Shown one piece after another: positions 33,401 through 43,113 of a stretch of DNA of 64,000 bases (its first letter is position 1; each line of letters begins with the position of its first letter). Location of the stretch: positions 3,550,501 to 3,614,500 of the forward strand of contig JAMWBK010000001.1 of NCBI GenBank assembly GCA_029953675.1, read 5' to 3'. The DNA comes from Rhodosorus marinus. Lineage: Eukaryota; Rhodophyta; Stylonematophyceae; Stylonematales; Stylonemataceae. The position numbers and the translations under genes are program-made. The notes beneath the pieces were generated by a model. It did no database searches. It saw nothing but the letters and a program-made list of their open reading frames with translations, and was not told the origin of the DNA.

Positions 33401-34038
33401 ATGAACGCTGGAGGCGGTCAGGTACCTCTTGTGTTAACGACTGAAGCTATCCAGAGTGTTTTGGAAGAGAATCAAGGGTTGATCGAGGCGATAATAAGTA
33501 ACCAGAACCGGGGCAAGCTAGACGATTGTCTGGTTTACCAACAGAAGCTGCATCAGAATCTGGCGCTTCTGGCGTCCCTGTCAGATCAGCAGCCGGCGGA
33601 GAGACGTGTGATGACTCAAGCTCCATCTATTCTTCCTGCGTCTGAAGGTGAGTTGGCGCCAGTGTCATTACTGCATCGTTTGGGAGTGGTGAGCCGTGAT
33701 TTTGGTTTGATCTGAGCTTTTGTGTGCACTTCTTGTACCTCTTTACCCCGTGTGCAGGGAGTTTGTCGTCCAGACCGTCGGGTGGGCCATCTGATGGAGG
33801 TTCCAACGAGAAGAAGGAAGTCCGGTATTGGTCGGAGGAGGAACATCAAAAGTTTTTAGAAGGTTTGAGGCTTTATTCGAATAATGGAAGGTTTGATCTC
33901 AAGGCAATAGCCAAGCACGTCGGTACCCGCACTCCGGTGCAGATTAGGAGCCACCTTCAAAAGCACTTGTTGAAGGAAAAGTCGAAAAGCGGGCCAATTC
34001 TTGGGACGGGGATGCCGGGAAACCTGGATAAGAGGTAG
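33401..34038 (+). CDS. SSXT (SS18/GIF) - MYB SHLQK fusion protein
   Basis: Two exons, 33,401-33,647 and 33,758-34,038, with a 110-nt intron; the spliced product is 175 aa. Residues 12-67, LTTEAIQSVLEENQGLIEAI to KLHQNLALLASLSDQQP, are an SSXT domain, as in animal SS18 and plant GIF/AN3 coactivators that join SWI/SNF chromatin-remodelling complexes. Residues ~100-165 are a single SANT/MYB repeat, RYWSEEEHQKFLEGLRLY to TPVQIRSHLQKHLLKEKSK, of the plant-type SHAQKYF class (here SHLQKHL). The two halves are joined by the splice and by a short Ser/Gly linker. It would be a nuclear DNA-binding protein that carries its own remodeller-contact domain. An unspliced reading of exon 1 stops shortly after the donor site. 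Confidence 0.85.
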
Positions 34039-34678
34039 CGGATCGGCCCACGCGCAACACTGCGTTTTTATTTTGTCCGTCCTACTGCTGCATCGCGTGT
34101 TCTGAGAACAGAACTCTGCTTGAAAAAGTTTCTCTGAAGAGGAGGCCAACTTGGTTGGTCGTTTCCTGGGTCTGATTTTAGACAACTCTGCTGCTCGGCG
34201 AGGACACGATTTTTCACGCTCTTGCGCGATTTCTCTGCTCCTGGACTCAGCCTGTCGCGCCTTGGATATGCTTGTCTACGTACGATGAGGTTGGGGTCAG
34301 CCCGATCAAAGGACCCCAGCTATGCACCGAGTTAATTTTTCATGGAAAGTGGTATTTTATTCATATTCCGACCACTGATGACAGCAAGGTGCTGTGGGTA
34401 TTGAGGGACTGGAATCGACTTTTTGTGCGAGTTTCCTGCGTCTTACATGTCCAGGATCGACGCGACCCTGCCCTTGATTTACTTGTCCTTGTGGGGACCC
34501 TAGTAACCTAAGCACATGCCCAGCGACGAGGCACTCGTGCAAATATAAAACAAAAAAGCGTACAAGAGCAGTCCTCTTTGTCCGAAAAAAAAGTCAGCTC
34601 TGCCATGAAACAAACTGCCAACAAGCAGAAGAAGGAAAACGATTTCCGCGAGGGGGGGAGGCTTGGGAACAGTCTTTT
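34039..34678. other. Convergent intergenic region
   Basis: Lies between the 3' ends of the SSXT-MYB gene and the release-factor gene. No gene recognised. Confidence 0.5.
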
Positions 34679-36164
34679 CTACTGCTCAATACTGGCCGCT
34701 GCCTTGCTCCGAAGGAAGGCGTTGATAAACTCGTCGATTTCACCGTCGATGACTGCCTGCACGTCTGCTGTCTCGTAGCCGGTTCGGACGTCCTTGACCA
34801 TCTTATAAGGATGAAAGACATAGTTGCGGATCTGGTTGCCCCACGCGGCGTCGACTCCGTCTCCTCTAATCTCATTGATCTCCTTTACACGTTGCTCCTG
34901 CGCTATGACTACTAGCTTTGACTTTAGTCGAGCAATGGCCTTTTCCTGCTCGTGGAACAAGACCAAGAATCGCGTCTTAATGTGAGACGGGATTGTCCTC
35001 GGTCTCCAGGCAAACCGCGCTGATCCCTTTTTCTTACCTTGTTCAAAAGCTGGCTCCTCTCCTCCGCGCACCTGATTGAAATGCCAGTTGGAATATGTAC
35101 AACACGAACTGCCGTTTCGACCTTGTTGACGTTCTGACCACCTTTCCCACCCGCTCGCATCTAAATTGTTTTTGAGCAGACGAAACGCGAGGGGCGGTCA
35201 GCGACTAAGCAAATGGTGAGTTCTTGCGCTGGGTTTCCGGTGCCCGTCATCGTACCGTGGTTATCTCGAGATCTTTGTCCAGAATCTCAACGACATTGAG
35301 ATCTTCGTCGGCGAGGATGGGCATGATTTCCATACCAGCAAAGCTCGTCTGCCGTTTACCCTGGGCGTTGAACGGCGATATACGTACGAGTCTGTGCGTG
35401 CCCTTCTCGGCGCTGAGGAGCCCATACGCGAACTCGCCTTGCACTTCGATGACCGCAGATTTGTAACCGCACTCCTCCCCGGGACTGAAATCGACTAGCC
35501 TCGCCGAGAAACCTCGACGCTCAGCGAATCTGGTGATCATCCGTACTAGAATCTCCGCCCAGTCCTGGGCGTCGGTCCCTCCCGCCCCAGCCTGGATCGT
35601 AACCGTCGCGTCGTAGCCATCGTACTCGCCACTCAGCGTACTCTCCAACTCAAAGTCGTCCAGGCTCTTTGACAAACTCAAGAGACGATTCTCCGCCTCT
35701 TCCAGGATCTCAGACTGCTCCTCATTGTCCACGTCGTCCCCTAGCTCCCTCACAATCTCCAAAGCCGTCGACACGTCCGACACATCACTCTCCCACCCCT
35801 TCGCACGCTTAATCTCAGCCCGATGACGATCCAGCTCCTTCATCAACCTCCTCGCCGTCACAGAATCCTCCCAAAACCCCTCTGCAGACGCCTCATTCTC
35901 CAACTCATCCGCGCGGCTCCTCCTCATCTCCACGTCAACGATCCTCACTGCCCCCCTCACCCTCTCCCCAACCTCACTCAACCTCCGCTCAATCTCCGCC
36001 ACTCCAGCCCCACCAAAACACATCCATAACCTACACCGGCCGCTCCTCCTTTCCAACCCCAACCCGCCCCCATCCCCCCATCGCCTACACAACCCACCAC
36101 CTCCCTTCCCACCACATCCAGCCCTCAACCTTCCACCATTCAAACACACAAAAGCTAATTCCAT
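34679..36164 (-). CDS. prfB: Plastid-type peptide chain release factor 2
   Basis: Three exons: 35,256-36,164; 35,038-35,160; 34,679-34,945 (432 aa). An N-terminal Gly/Arg/Cys-rich extension of ~65 residues is a likely transit peptide. Domain 2 carries the stop-reading tripeptide in [20 protein letters not shown] (SPF, UGA/UAA specificity). Exon 2 holds the GGQ loop, [17 protein letters not shown], that triggers peptidyl-tRNA hydrolysis. The C-terminal block [20 protein letters not shown] is as in plant HCF109. It terminates translation in the plastid (or mitochondrion). The exon 3 acceptor was set by alignment so that RSQLLNK joins [11 protein letters not shown]; an acceptor further upstream would add eleven residues. 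ATG 36,164 is the first in frame; the preceding frame uses no ATG. Confidence 0.9.
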
Positions 36165-36261
36165 CTTTACCCAAACTACTCCAATCCAAAACCAACCCAC
36201 CTCCCCCAAAACCCAGCATTACATCAACCCCGACACGCACCCCCCACACGGAGAAACCGCC

Positions 36262-38595
36262 GCTGCGAAGCAGCAGCGAAACACCGTTCCCTCTCCCCCC
36301 CAAACTGACCCCGATATCCTCCACCTACCTCACGCAGCATCTTCCTGGTGAGGATGGTGGAAGAAAATCTCCTAACCTCTACGAGGCGAAACCGTTGAAA
36401 ACGACGGCTGCTGCGAAGCAGCAGCCAATTCTCCTCCCCTTTTACAACCTTCGGTGAGCAAGATCTGATCACGGGGATTGAAGTTTTTGGTAGGGGCTGC
36501 TGCTGCTTCGCAGCAGAGAGTTTATAGTCTTGACGAAGGGTGAATGTGGTGAATTCGTTGATTGTTGTGAAGGGGTGGGGGGGAGATGGTCGGTGGTGAA
36601 GGGCTTGCTGGAATAGGAAGAATGGCATTCTGTTTGGGATCGAGTCGAGTATTGGGTGGTCGTGTGGTGAGTGGGCTGAGAGGGCATCGATGCGTACAGA
36701 GAATGAGAATGAGCGGGGTGCCTGTTCGAAAGTCAGCAGCGGCGTTGATTATCGGGGATGAGATCCTGACGGGGAAGACGGTCGACACCAACAGCAACTT
36801 TCTCGCCAAGTTTTTGGTGAGGGTGGGAACAGTAGATCGGCCTCTTGTCTGAATCCTTCTGCTCATCCAAGCTCTCTTCGTCTCGCTCTGAAAAAGTTTG
36901 CTCGAGGCGTTGACCTGAAGAGAGTCGAGGTGATTCCAGATGATATGGAAGACATCGGAGATTCAGTGAAGCGACTATCTAATAACTTTGACTACGTCTT
37001 CACCAGCGGAGGAATCGGACCAACCCACGATGATCTGTAAGAAAAATACCAGAAAACCCTAAACAGCTAGCTTCAATCTCGGGCTCGCGTGGGTGCTACA
37101 GAACAGCAGGTGCACAACCGGCAGCAAGGGGTAGTTAATGTTGCTTTTGAAGCAGCCATCCAACATTTCCGGCGGTCAAAATTGCTCTGACAAACCTCCT
37201 CAATCACTCTCTTTTGTCTTGATCACCATCCAGGACTTATGAGGTAATTAACTCCACAAAACCTCTTCCGCCATCAGGACTGCTTCTCTGCCTCATCGAG
37301 AGTTCCTCGACGTGAGCTTTGTGTCAACATGACCCCCGTGTGCCCGACTCTTCTCTGCGAGGAGGGTGTGGGGTCCTGGTAGGCTGGGCTGGTGCTTCAC
37401 GGCAGCAGGCGAGACTGGTCCTAATCCCCTTCAAATGATGCTTTCACAGCTGCATCGCAGCAGGTGACCGCTGTGATTCCGCTTTTAAGCTGAGAGAGAG
37501 AGATATTGCGTCTGTGCTCAGGCTATCGCTCGTGCGTACGGACTTGATCTCGAGGTGGACGAGTCGATTGTTGCTGAGATGAAGAGAATCCAACCTGATG
37601 GAGAGGTGAACGAATCTCGTTTGAGGATGGCCACGATCCCAACAAAGTGTGAAAAGCTGGAAACCGAAGGTCTCTGGGTGCCGCTAGTGGTGGTCAATGG
37701 CAACGTCTACATTCTGCCCGGAGTCCCCGTGATCCTGGAGCGGATGGTGAACGCGGCGTCCTCGAGATTTGGCAACGGGCTGCCTCCTCGTTCGCGGAGG
37801 ATTGTGTACACTAAGATGCACGAGGGTGATCTCGCTGAGAGCGTTGGGAAAATCGCGAACAAGTACCCACAGGTTGCTATAGGAAGCTACCCGAGGACAG
37901 ACAAGACCCACAAGTATAATGTTAAGATTACTCTCGAAGCTGATGATCAGGCTCAGGTCGAGGCAGCTGCGTCAGAGGTTGTTCTCGCCATCAACGGCGT
38001 CGATGACGCCAACAAGTTGTAAAACCACGAACCAGCAAGACCAGCCTAAGCCAGTTAACGCCTTCTAGATGAGAGATCAGAACTCTGTCGCGGAGGTGGC
38101 TCTTTAACATCAGTGATTGTAGCCGAACACTCCGTCTGTTAGAGGCGAGTGAGGAAGAGTTTGACAGCTGCGAAGCAGCGGCTCGTCTGGGCTCCAATCC
38201 GAACCAGCCTCCCTTGCTCGTGTCCAAAACGTCAAGCCCCTATACCGTAGCCACTGCTGCACTGTCACCTGGTCGACAAGCCTTTTTGGATTAGAAAGAT
38301 GCAGAAGCCGCTGAGACCTCGGATTGTTTCTCGGTGCTGCGAAAGCAGCAGCTCTCAGACCAAACTAACAGAATCTCCCTGGCTCACCGTGAGGTCTTTG
38401 AGAGGAGGCTGCGGCGAAAGCAGCGGCCCAGTCTACCAAACATACCGTAGGGACAGAGAACCCAACAGCAGTTCGTGTAGAGTAGTTGTCTCACTACTCC
38501 TTCCAGAGCATGAAAAGAGTACAGAGTCGATTCCCACTGCCTCGCAGTTAGCGACCAGAGTTCACTCGCGGCCGCTGCTGCGAAGAAGCAGCAGC
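36262..38595. repeat. Cluster of short GCTGC-GAA-GCAGC hairpins
   Basis: About eight copies: 36,262-36,274; 36,406-36,426 (9-bp stem, GAA loop); 36,500-36,516 (inverted, TTC loop); 37,449-37,461 (ATC loop, in an intron); 38,167-38,179; 38,335-38,350 (GAAA loop); 38,408-38,428 (imperfect); 38,574-38,595 (8-bp stem, GAAGAA loop). The core is GCTGCTGCGAAGCAGCAGC. They surround and enter the MoCF gene but do not touch its exons. I saw none elsewhere in the window. Confidence 0.85.
36586..38022 (+). CDS. Molybdopterin-binding (MoCF/CinA-type) domain protein
   Basis: Four exons: 36,586-36,816; 36,897-37,036; 37,234-37,243 (10 nt); 37,522-38,022. The product is 293 aa (281 aa from the second ATG at 36,622). 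Residues from ~42, ALIIGDEILTGKTVDTNSNF, and FTSGGIGPTHDDLTYEAIAR carry the MoCF domain motifs (GDEIL..G...D.N and SGGIGPT.DD). The micro-exon supplies the TYE of DDLTYEAIA. The domain occurs in MogA/MoeA, in bacterial CinA and as the N-terminal half of human FAD synthase (FLAD1); here no PAPS-reductase half follows. The related stand-alone eukaryotic proteins are often organellar; an N-terminal basic stretch (LGGRVVSGLRGHRC) fits import. Substrate is not predictable. A short GCTGC hairpin lies in intron 3. Confidence 0.8.
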
Positions 38596-39237
38596 TATCA
38601 GTCGGAGGCTCATTGAAGAGACTGAGGCGAGTTGGTTGGGAGATCCAAATCCGGAAAATCGGTAGAAGGGATTCACGGGCGTTGCTGCACAGAGCAGTTG
38701 CAAGAGTTGTCCTACCCCTTCCGGGAAAGGGAAGGGGTCAGATGATACTCTCCAGCGCGCGCGCGGCTGCTGCTGGAGCTCCAAGGCCCTTTCTCTACCT
38801 GGTGAGGGGGGCATAAAAGGAGTCGCTCCGTTTTACTGCGGCGAACCAACACGTAATTAAAGACCTTGACTCTTCCCTGTCCTCTTGCCTCACGTTTTTG
38901 TGTTCTTCAATTCGAGATCGAGGTCCGACTGCTCGCATCAAACCCTACCGGAACGAGGTCATGGTACCCAAGAGGTCTTTACGAACCGTCCCCACACCCT
39001 GCGATCGACTGCGCACACCAGGTTCGTTCCGCTTGTTATGGACGACTTGGGATTCATCGAGAGCTCAAGAGGGCCAGCTGACTTTTTCAGGACTGTTCTC
39101 GCGATCGTCAAGAGAGACACACTCAGGTTTCCTCTCTTAGCTGTGGCGTTTCTACTGTTGGCGTTAGTCTTAGGAGGCCCGCTCTCTTCGTTTCGCCCAG
39201 CAGGCTTCATCTCAGGGTTTCTTGCCTCTTCATAATC
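38023..39237. other. Intergenic region with hairpins
   Basis: Carries four of the GCTGC-type hairpins, a 9-bp hairpin at 38,714-38,738 (ACCCCTTCC/GGAAGGGGT) and the small possible membrane ORF at 39,038-39,235. Confidence 0.55.
39038..39235 (+). CDS. Possible small membrane protein
   Basis: 65 codons from ATG: a short acidic start (MDDLGFIESSRGPADFF), then one strongly hydrophobic helix (FPLLAVAFLLLALVLGG) and a short tail. No family recognised. It is directly followed by the tandem repeats in front of the PPR-like gene, so it may be chance or part of that gene's leader. Confidence 0.25.
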   Translation: MDDLGFIESSRGPADFFRTVLAIVKRDTLRFPLLAVAFLLLALVLGGPLSSFRPAGFISGFLASS

Positions 39238-39243
39238 GACGAG

Positions 39244-39585
39244 GAGCAACAGATATAACTGCGCGAACGAGGATGGAAGAGACATCAGTACTATTTGAGG
39301 AGAGTAGAAGGGTCGACGAGGGAGGTAGGGAAGGAGACGGAGAGCTGAGGGGAAACGACGAGCAACAGATCTCACTGCGGAGGAGGATGGAAGTGACGAT
39401 TACTGTTTGAGGAGGGTAGAAGGATCGATGAGGGAGGCGAGGAAGAGGACGGAGTCCTGACGGGGAAGGACGAGCAACAGATATCCCTGCGGAGGAGGAT
39501 GGAAGAGATGATTACTGTTTGAGGAGAGTAGAAGGATTGGCGAGGGAGGCGGTGAAGAAGATTGTGAGCTGAAAGGGGGGAGGGA
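39244..39585. repeat. Three tandem ~115-bp repeats in front of the PPR-like gene
   Basis: Copies begin GAGCAACAGAT at 39,244, 39,360 and 39,472 (periods 116 and 112 bp) and each contains GAGGATGGAAG, TTTGAGGAG, GTAGAAGG and GAGGGAGG. The third ends immediately before the start codon. Confidence 0.85.
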
Positions 39586-39589
39586 GGGA

Positions 39590-41857
39590 ATGAGATTTGG
39601 GATTGGACGCTATGTGTGTTTCGGTAGGCGGCGCCGTGGATGGGGCGGGGGGTTGGACAGTCAGGTTCGATGGATGTCGAGGCAGGTTGCGGGGGAGATG
39701 GTGGATGAGACGATGGACCGGAGGAGAACTGGGGAAGTTTTCAGAGATCTGGAGGGTTGGGTTGAGGAACGTACGTCAAAGCTACCGCTGGAGAGCCGGG
39801 ATCAGGTGCGACGGGCTAGAATCAAGCTCGCGCATCTGAAGACAGAGGTCCACGCGATGGGTTACGGTATGACCAACGTGGGTGCAGTGGTGGCGATTTC
39901 CAAGACTTTTGAAATGCACGGGGAGGCGGAGAGGATAAGGTATCTACTCCAGTGCCTGGCCTTGGAAGATATTGCACCTCCACCTGAAGTGTTTTGCGCC
40001 TACATATCATCGTTTCTCATCCGGAACGAAAACGAACAAGCGGCCCAGGCTCTGGAAGAACTGCTCAAGAAGGGATTCCGACCCTCACCTGAGATGGCAA
40101 CCAGACTGATCCGTCGCTTCGCTCAAAGCGGATGTCAATCGGCGTTGGACAGGCTGTTCGAAACGATGGGACAGGACGCCGCAGGGAAGAAAGCGGCAAT
40201 GGTGAGCGTTCTGGCGCACAAAAATGGGAGCTTGAAGGACGCTGTGGCATTGTTTCAAGCGCTCGAAGAGTACAACGAGGATGCCCTCACAGATCTACTG
40301 AGCCAGATGACCTATGCCAGTGGTCTGAGAGAGATCCGCCGGCTTTTGAACGCATCAGAACCGATGTCTCTGCTTCCATTCAAAGCCCTGGCCAGGGCCA
40401 ATCCACGCCGCGCGGAGGACGTGTTCAGCGTTGCCCTCGAATCTGGTCTAAAGCTCGATGAGGATGCTTACACGCTGCTCATTGAAAACGTCGCCCAGCG
40501 TGGAAACCTAGAGAGATCACGCGAGCTGCTCGACGAGCTGGTTCTCGCCGTCCCAATCCTGTCCCAAGGGGCTCCGTTCCATAGAGTAATCGACCTGTGC
40601 GTTCGGAAGGGCGATCTCGAATCCGCCAGACAGTTCCTGTCGGAACTCGCTCACAGCCATATCTGCCCGGACGCAGAGACTTATCGCCTCGTTGGCCTCG
40701 TGCACGAATCCAAACTTGCCCCGGCGGAGGAGGTGGAGGAACACGAAACCAGCTTCCCGATCCGACATCACAACGTGATTTCAGCGGCGATGAGAAGGCT
40801 GAATGTTGACGGAGAGAGCGCACTTGGATCTGTACTGAAAGCCCTGGGGAGCGTCAACGACATCGACCGGATGACCAAAGTGTACGAAGACTCTGTTCAA
40901 CGAGGCTGGAACTTGAAGCCGCATCACGTCCTGCTGATCATGGAGGCTTATTCCGCGCGCGAAGACTACGCGTCGATTCTTAAGCTGCTCAAGGCTCATG
41001 TGGATGTCCAGCAGTGGAGCGCTGAGGAGCTGGCTAAGGTGATACTCCTGTGCGCAAAGTCTGAGACTGCTGAGGAGGTCAAGAGGATGGCGTCTCGGAG
41101 AGGTTTGGGCAGCGCATCAGCGGTGACATTTGCCTTGTTCCGTTCGATTTGCTCGCGAGGAGACATAGTCCGCGCTGAAGCCGCGCTGAAGAACTTTGAA
41201 TCGGACGATGAGGAGGACTTTTTGGACTACCTTCGGCTCCTCAAGCCCCGCGGGCAGAGCTCAATGATCGATTCCATGATCAGCGGCGGCATTCGTGTGA
41301 CCTCGCTCTCGTACGATATCGTTCTGGAGACCCTAATCGATAATGATATGAGCGACTTGGTACCGAGAGTGGTCGAGCGGATGAGAAGGGAGAGAGTCAA
41401 GCCGAGCGCTAGGACGTTTGAGCAGTGGACGAGGGCTGCGGTGGCTTTAAATGACCCCAGAATGGCCTTGACGGCATACCGAGCGATGCAGGTCAACTCG
41501 TTCGAGTTGACCTATCCGACGCTTGCGAACCTCGTCCAAGCGTGCGTCAACGCGGAGGAAATCGACGCCGCAGTCAAGATCATCGAACGTGTAGCGGTTT
41601 TCCACGAACCGTTCGCTCAACGGCTTCGACTGGTCCTGCTGAGGGGACTTTTGGACCTCGGGATGTTCTCCAAGGCAATCACGCTAGAGTTTGATTTACC
41701 GCTGCTCGACGAGGGTGGTCGGCTTGCAAGAAAATACTATGCCAAACCCGGCGCCCAGGGAAGATGTGACCTAGAGAGACCGACCAGGATCAGACCAAAT
41801 CTGCTGGGCGATGAGCGAGCCTGGGACATCAGCCAAGTCGGTGATGGGGATCGGTGA
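39590..41857 (+). CDS. Large PPR-like (helical-hairpin repeat) organellar protein
   Basis: Single exon, 755 aa. The first ~30 residues are arginine/glycine-rich without acids (mitochondrial or plastid presequence). The remainder is a string of ~35-residue helix pairs. PPR-like phrases include PPEVFCAYISSFLIRNENEQ, LKLDEDAYTLLIENVAQRGN, ICPDAETYRLVGLVHESKL and VKPSARTFEQWTRAAVALND. Repeats are degenerate, with few perfect PPR consensus hits. Such proteins bind organellar RNA and act in processing, stability or translation. It lacks an SMR, RRM or DYW tail. No intron is needed, unlike most neighbours. A TPR or other helical-repeat protein is possible. Confidence 0.7.
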   Translation: MRFGIGRYVCFGRRRRGWGGGLDSQVRWMSRQVAGEMVDETMDRRRTGEVFRDLEGWVEERTSKLPLESRDQVRRARIKLAHLKTEVHAMGYGMTNVGAVVAISKTFEMHGEAERIRYLLQCLALEDIAPPPEVFCAYISSFLIRNENEQAAQALEELLKKGFRPSPEMATRLIRRFAQSGCQSALDRLFETMGQDAAGKKAAMVSVLAHKNGSLKDAVALFQALEEYNEDALTDLLSQMTYASGLREIRRLLNASEPMSLLPFKALARANPRRAEDVFSVALESGLKLDEDAYTLLIENVAQRGNLERSRELLDELVLAVPILSQGAPFHRVIDLCVRKGDLESARQFLSELAHSHICPDAETYRLVGLVHESKLAPAEEVEEHETSFPIRHHNVISAAMRRLNVDGESALGSVLKALGSVNDIDRMTKVYEDSVQRGWNLKPHHVLLIMEAYSAREDYASILKLLKAHVDVQQWSAEELAKVILLCAKSETAEEVKRMASRRGLGSASAVTFALFRSICSRGDIVRAEAALKNFESDDEEDFLDYLRLLKPRGQSSMIDSMISGGIRVTSLSYDIVLETLIDNDMSDLVPRVVERMRRERVKPSARTFEQWTRAAVALNDPRMALTAYRAMQVNSFELTYPTLANLVQACVNAEEIDAAVKIIERVAVFHEPFAQRLRLVLLRGLLDLGMFSKAITLEFDLPLLDEGGRLARKYYAKPGAQGRCDLERPTRIRPNLLGDERAWDISQVGDGDR

Positions 41858-43113
41858 GCGCGTTGCTCACCGTGCCTAATACAACCAAGCCGTCCACTCA
41901 AAATGCTAGTTCAGACGAGTATCGGTTTACGGCGATGAAAAGCGCTTCGAACGCGCGGGGGTGATGTGATGCTCCGAGCGAGAGAAGAAGAGGATGTCGT
42001 CGAGGTAGTTATGATCTGTGCCAGGGCAGTAGAAATCCCTCCATTGTCCACTGGGATGCCGTTTCCGAACAAAAAAGGCCAAAACCGGGCTAGAACGAAG
42101 ACGGTCCCGGTTTTCAATTTTGGGTTACCTGGAGGGAAGAGGTGAGGAAATCCAAAAAAGAGCTTCTATTTTGTTGTACAGAAACGATAAGAGTGGACCC
42201 CACCCTCCCCAAACACAGCGCTCCAGACACTTACTCCGGAGGACCCCTGACCGGAGGCGCCCAATCCTCCGCAGTGCGTCTCCTATCCCGAATGAAAACG
42301 CCACTATCAAAAATGTAAAAGAAAACTATTAATATTAAACCAATTATAACTAACCAATTCAAACTTTGACCAATGAATACCCGAGAAACATACATATCAT
42401 TGTAAAATATGAAAAAACTGGTTTTCATGGAGTGATCTGTTTGTTTGAGATCTTGGCGTTTGACGTCCTGATGGACGACTCCAACCAGCAAAATCGCACA
42501 ATAATTTACAAAAACCAATAAAAATACAACCAATCCAGAACGATAAAATCCAAGATCTGACCAATTAACAAGAAATACATAAACAATCTTCCTAAAAGTA
42601 ACTGAAAACTTGTTTTCACATTTGTCCCGGCATCCTTGGCGTCTTACGTCTTGATGGGGGTACCCCAGGGACTACAATATTGTACCGTAAGATAATATAT
42701 ATATAATCCAATTACATATCGTGAAGATAAAATTGACCAATTAATATTGAGTTGGTTGGAAATTTGAAAAGTGAATGTTTTTGAGAGGTGTCGAATGTCT
42801 GGTGTTGATCATGGACTCCGTTGGGGTTCTGAGTGTATAAAATGCCTTTTTGAGGAAGAGGATGAGTTGGAGGAAGGAAGAAGAGTTGGGGGTGGAAGGA
42901 GGAGGGGGACGGGTTGTAGGTTGGATGGGTATGAAGGAGGAAGTGAGGGGATAAGGAGATTGGGTGATGCGGAAATAGTGAAATAGAGTCTTTCGGATTT
43001 TGTTCCTCGGTTGAAAGAAGCAATAGAGTTTTTTTTGGTTTTTTCTTTCTTTCTTTGCCCTCTTTGGTGGTTTTTGTTTTTGGGACCTCCGCTGCTAGGG
43101 TTGCTAGGACAGG
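41858..43113. other. Intergenic, AT-rich, weak ~190-bp repeat
   Basis: Two weakly similar stretches contain CTTGGCGTTTGACGTCCTGATGG (42,450s; partial) and CTTGGCGTCTTACGTCTTGATGG-like (42,635s; partial), each followed by AT-rich sequence with CCAATTA. No gene recognised. Confidence 0.45.
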
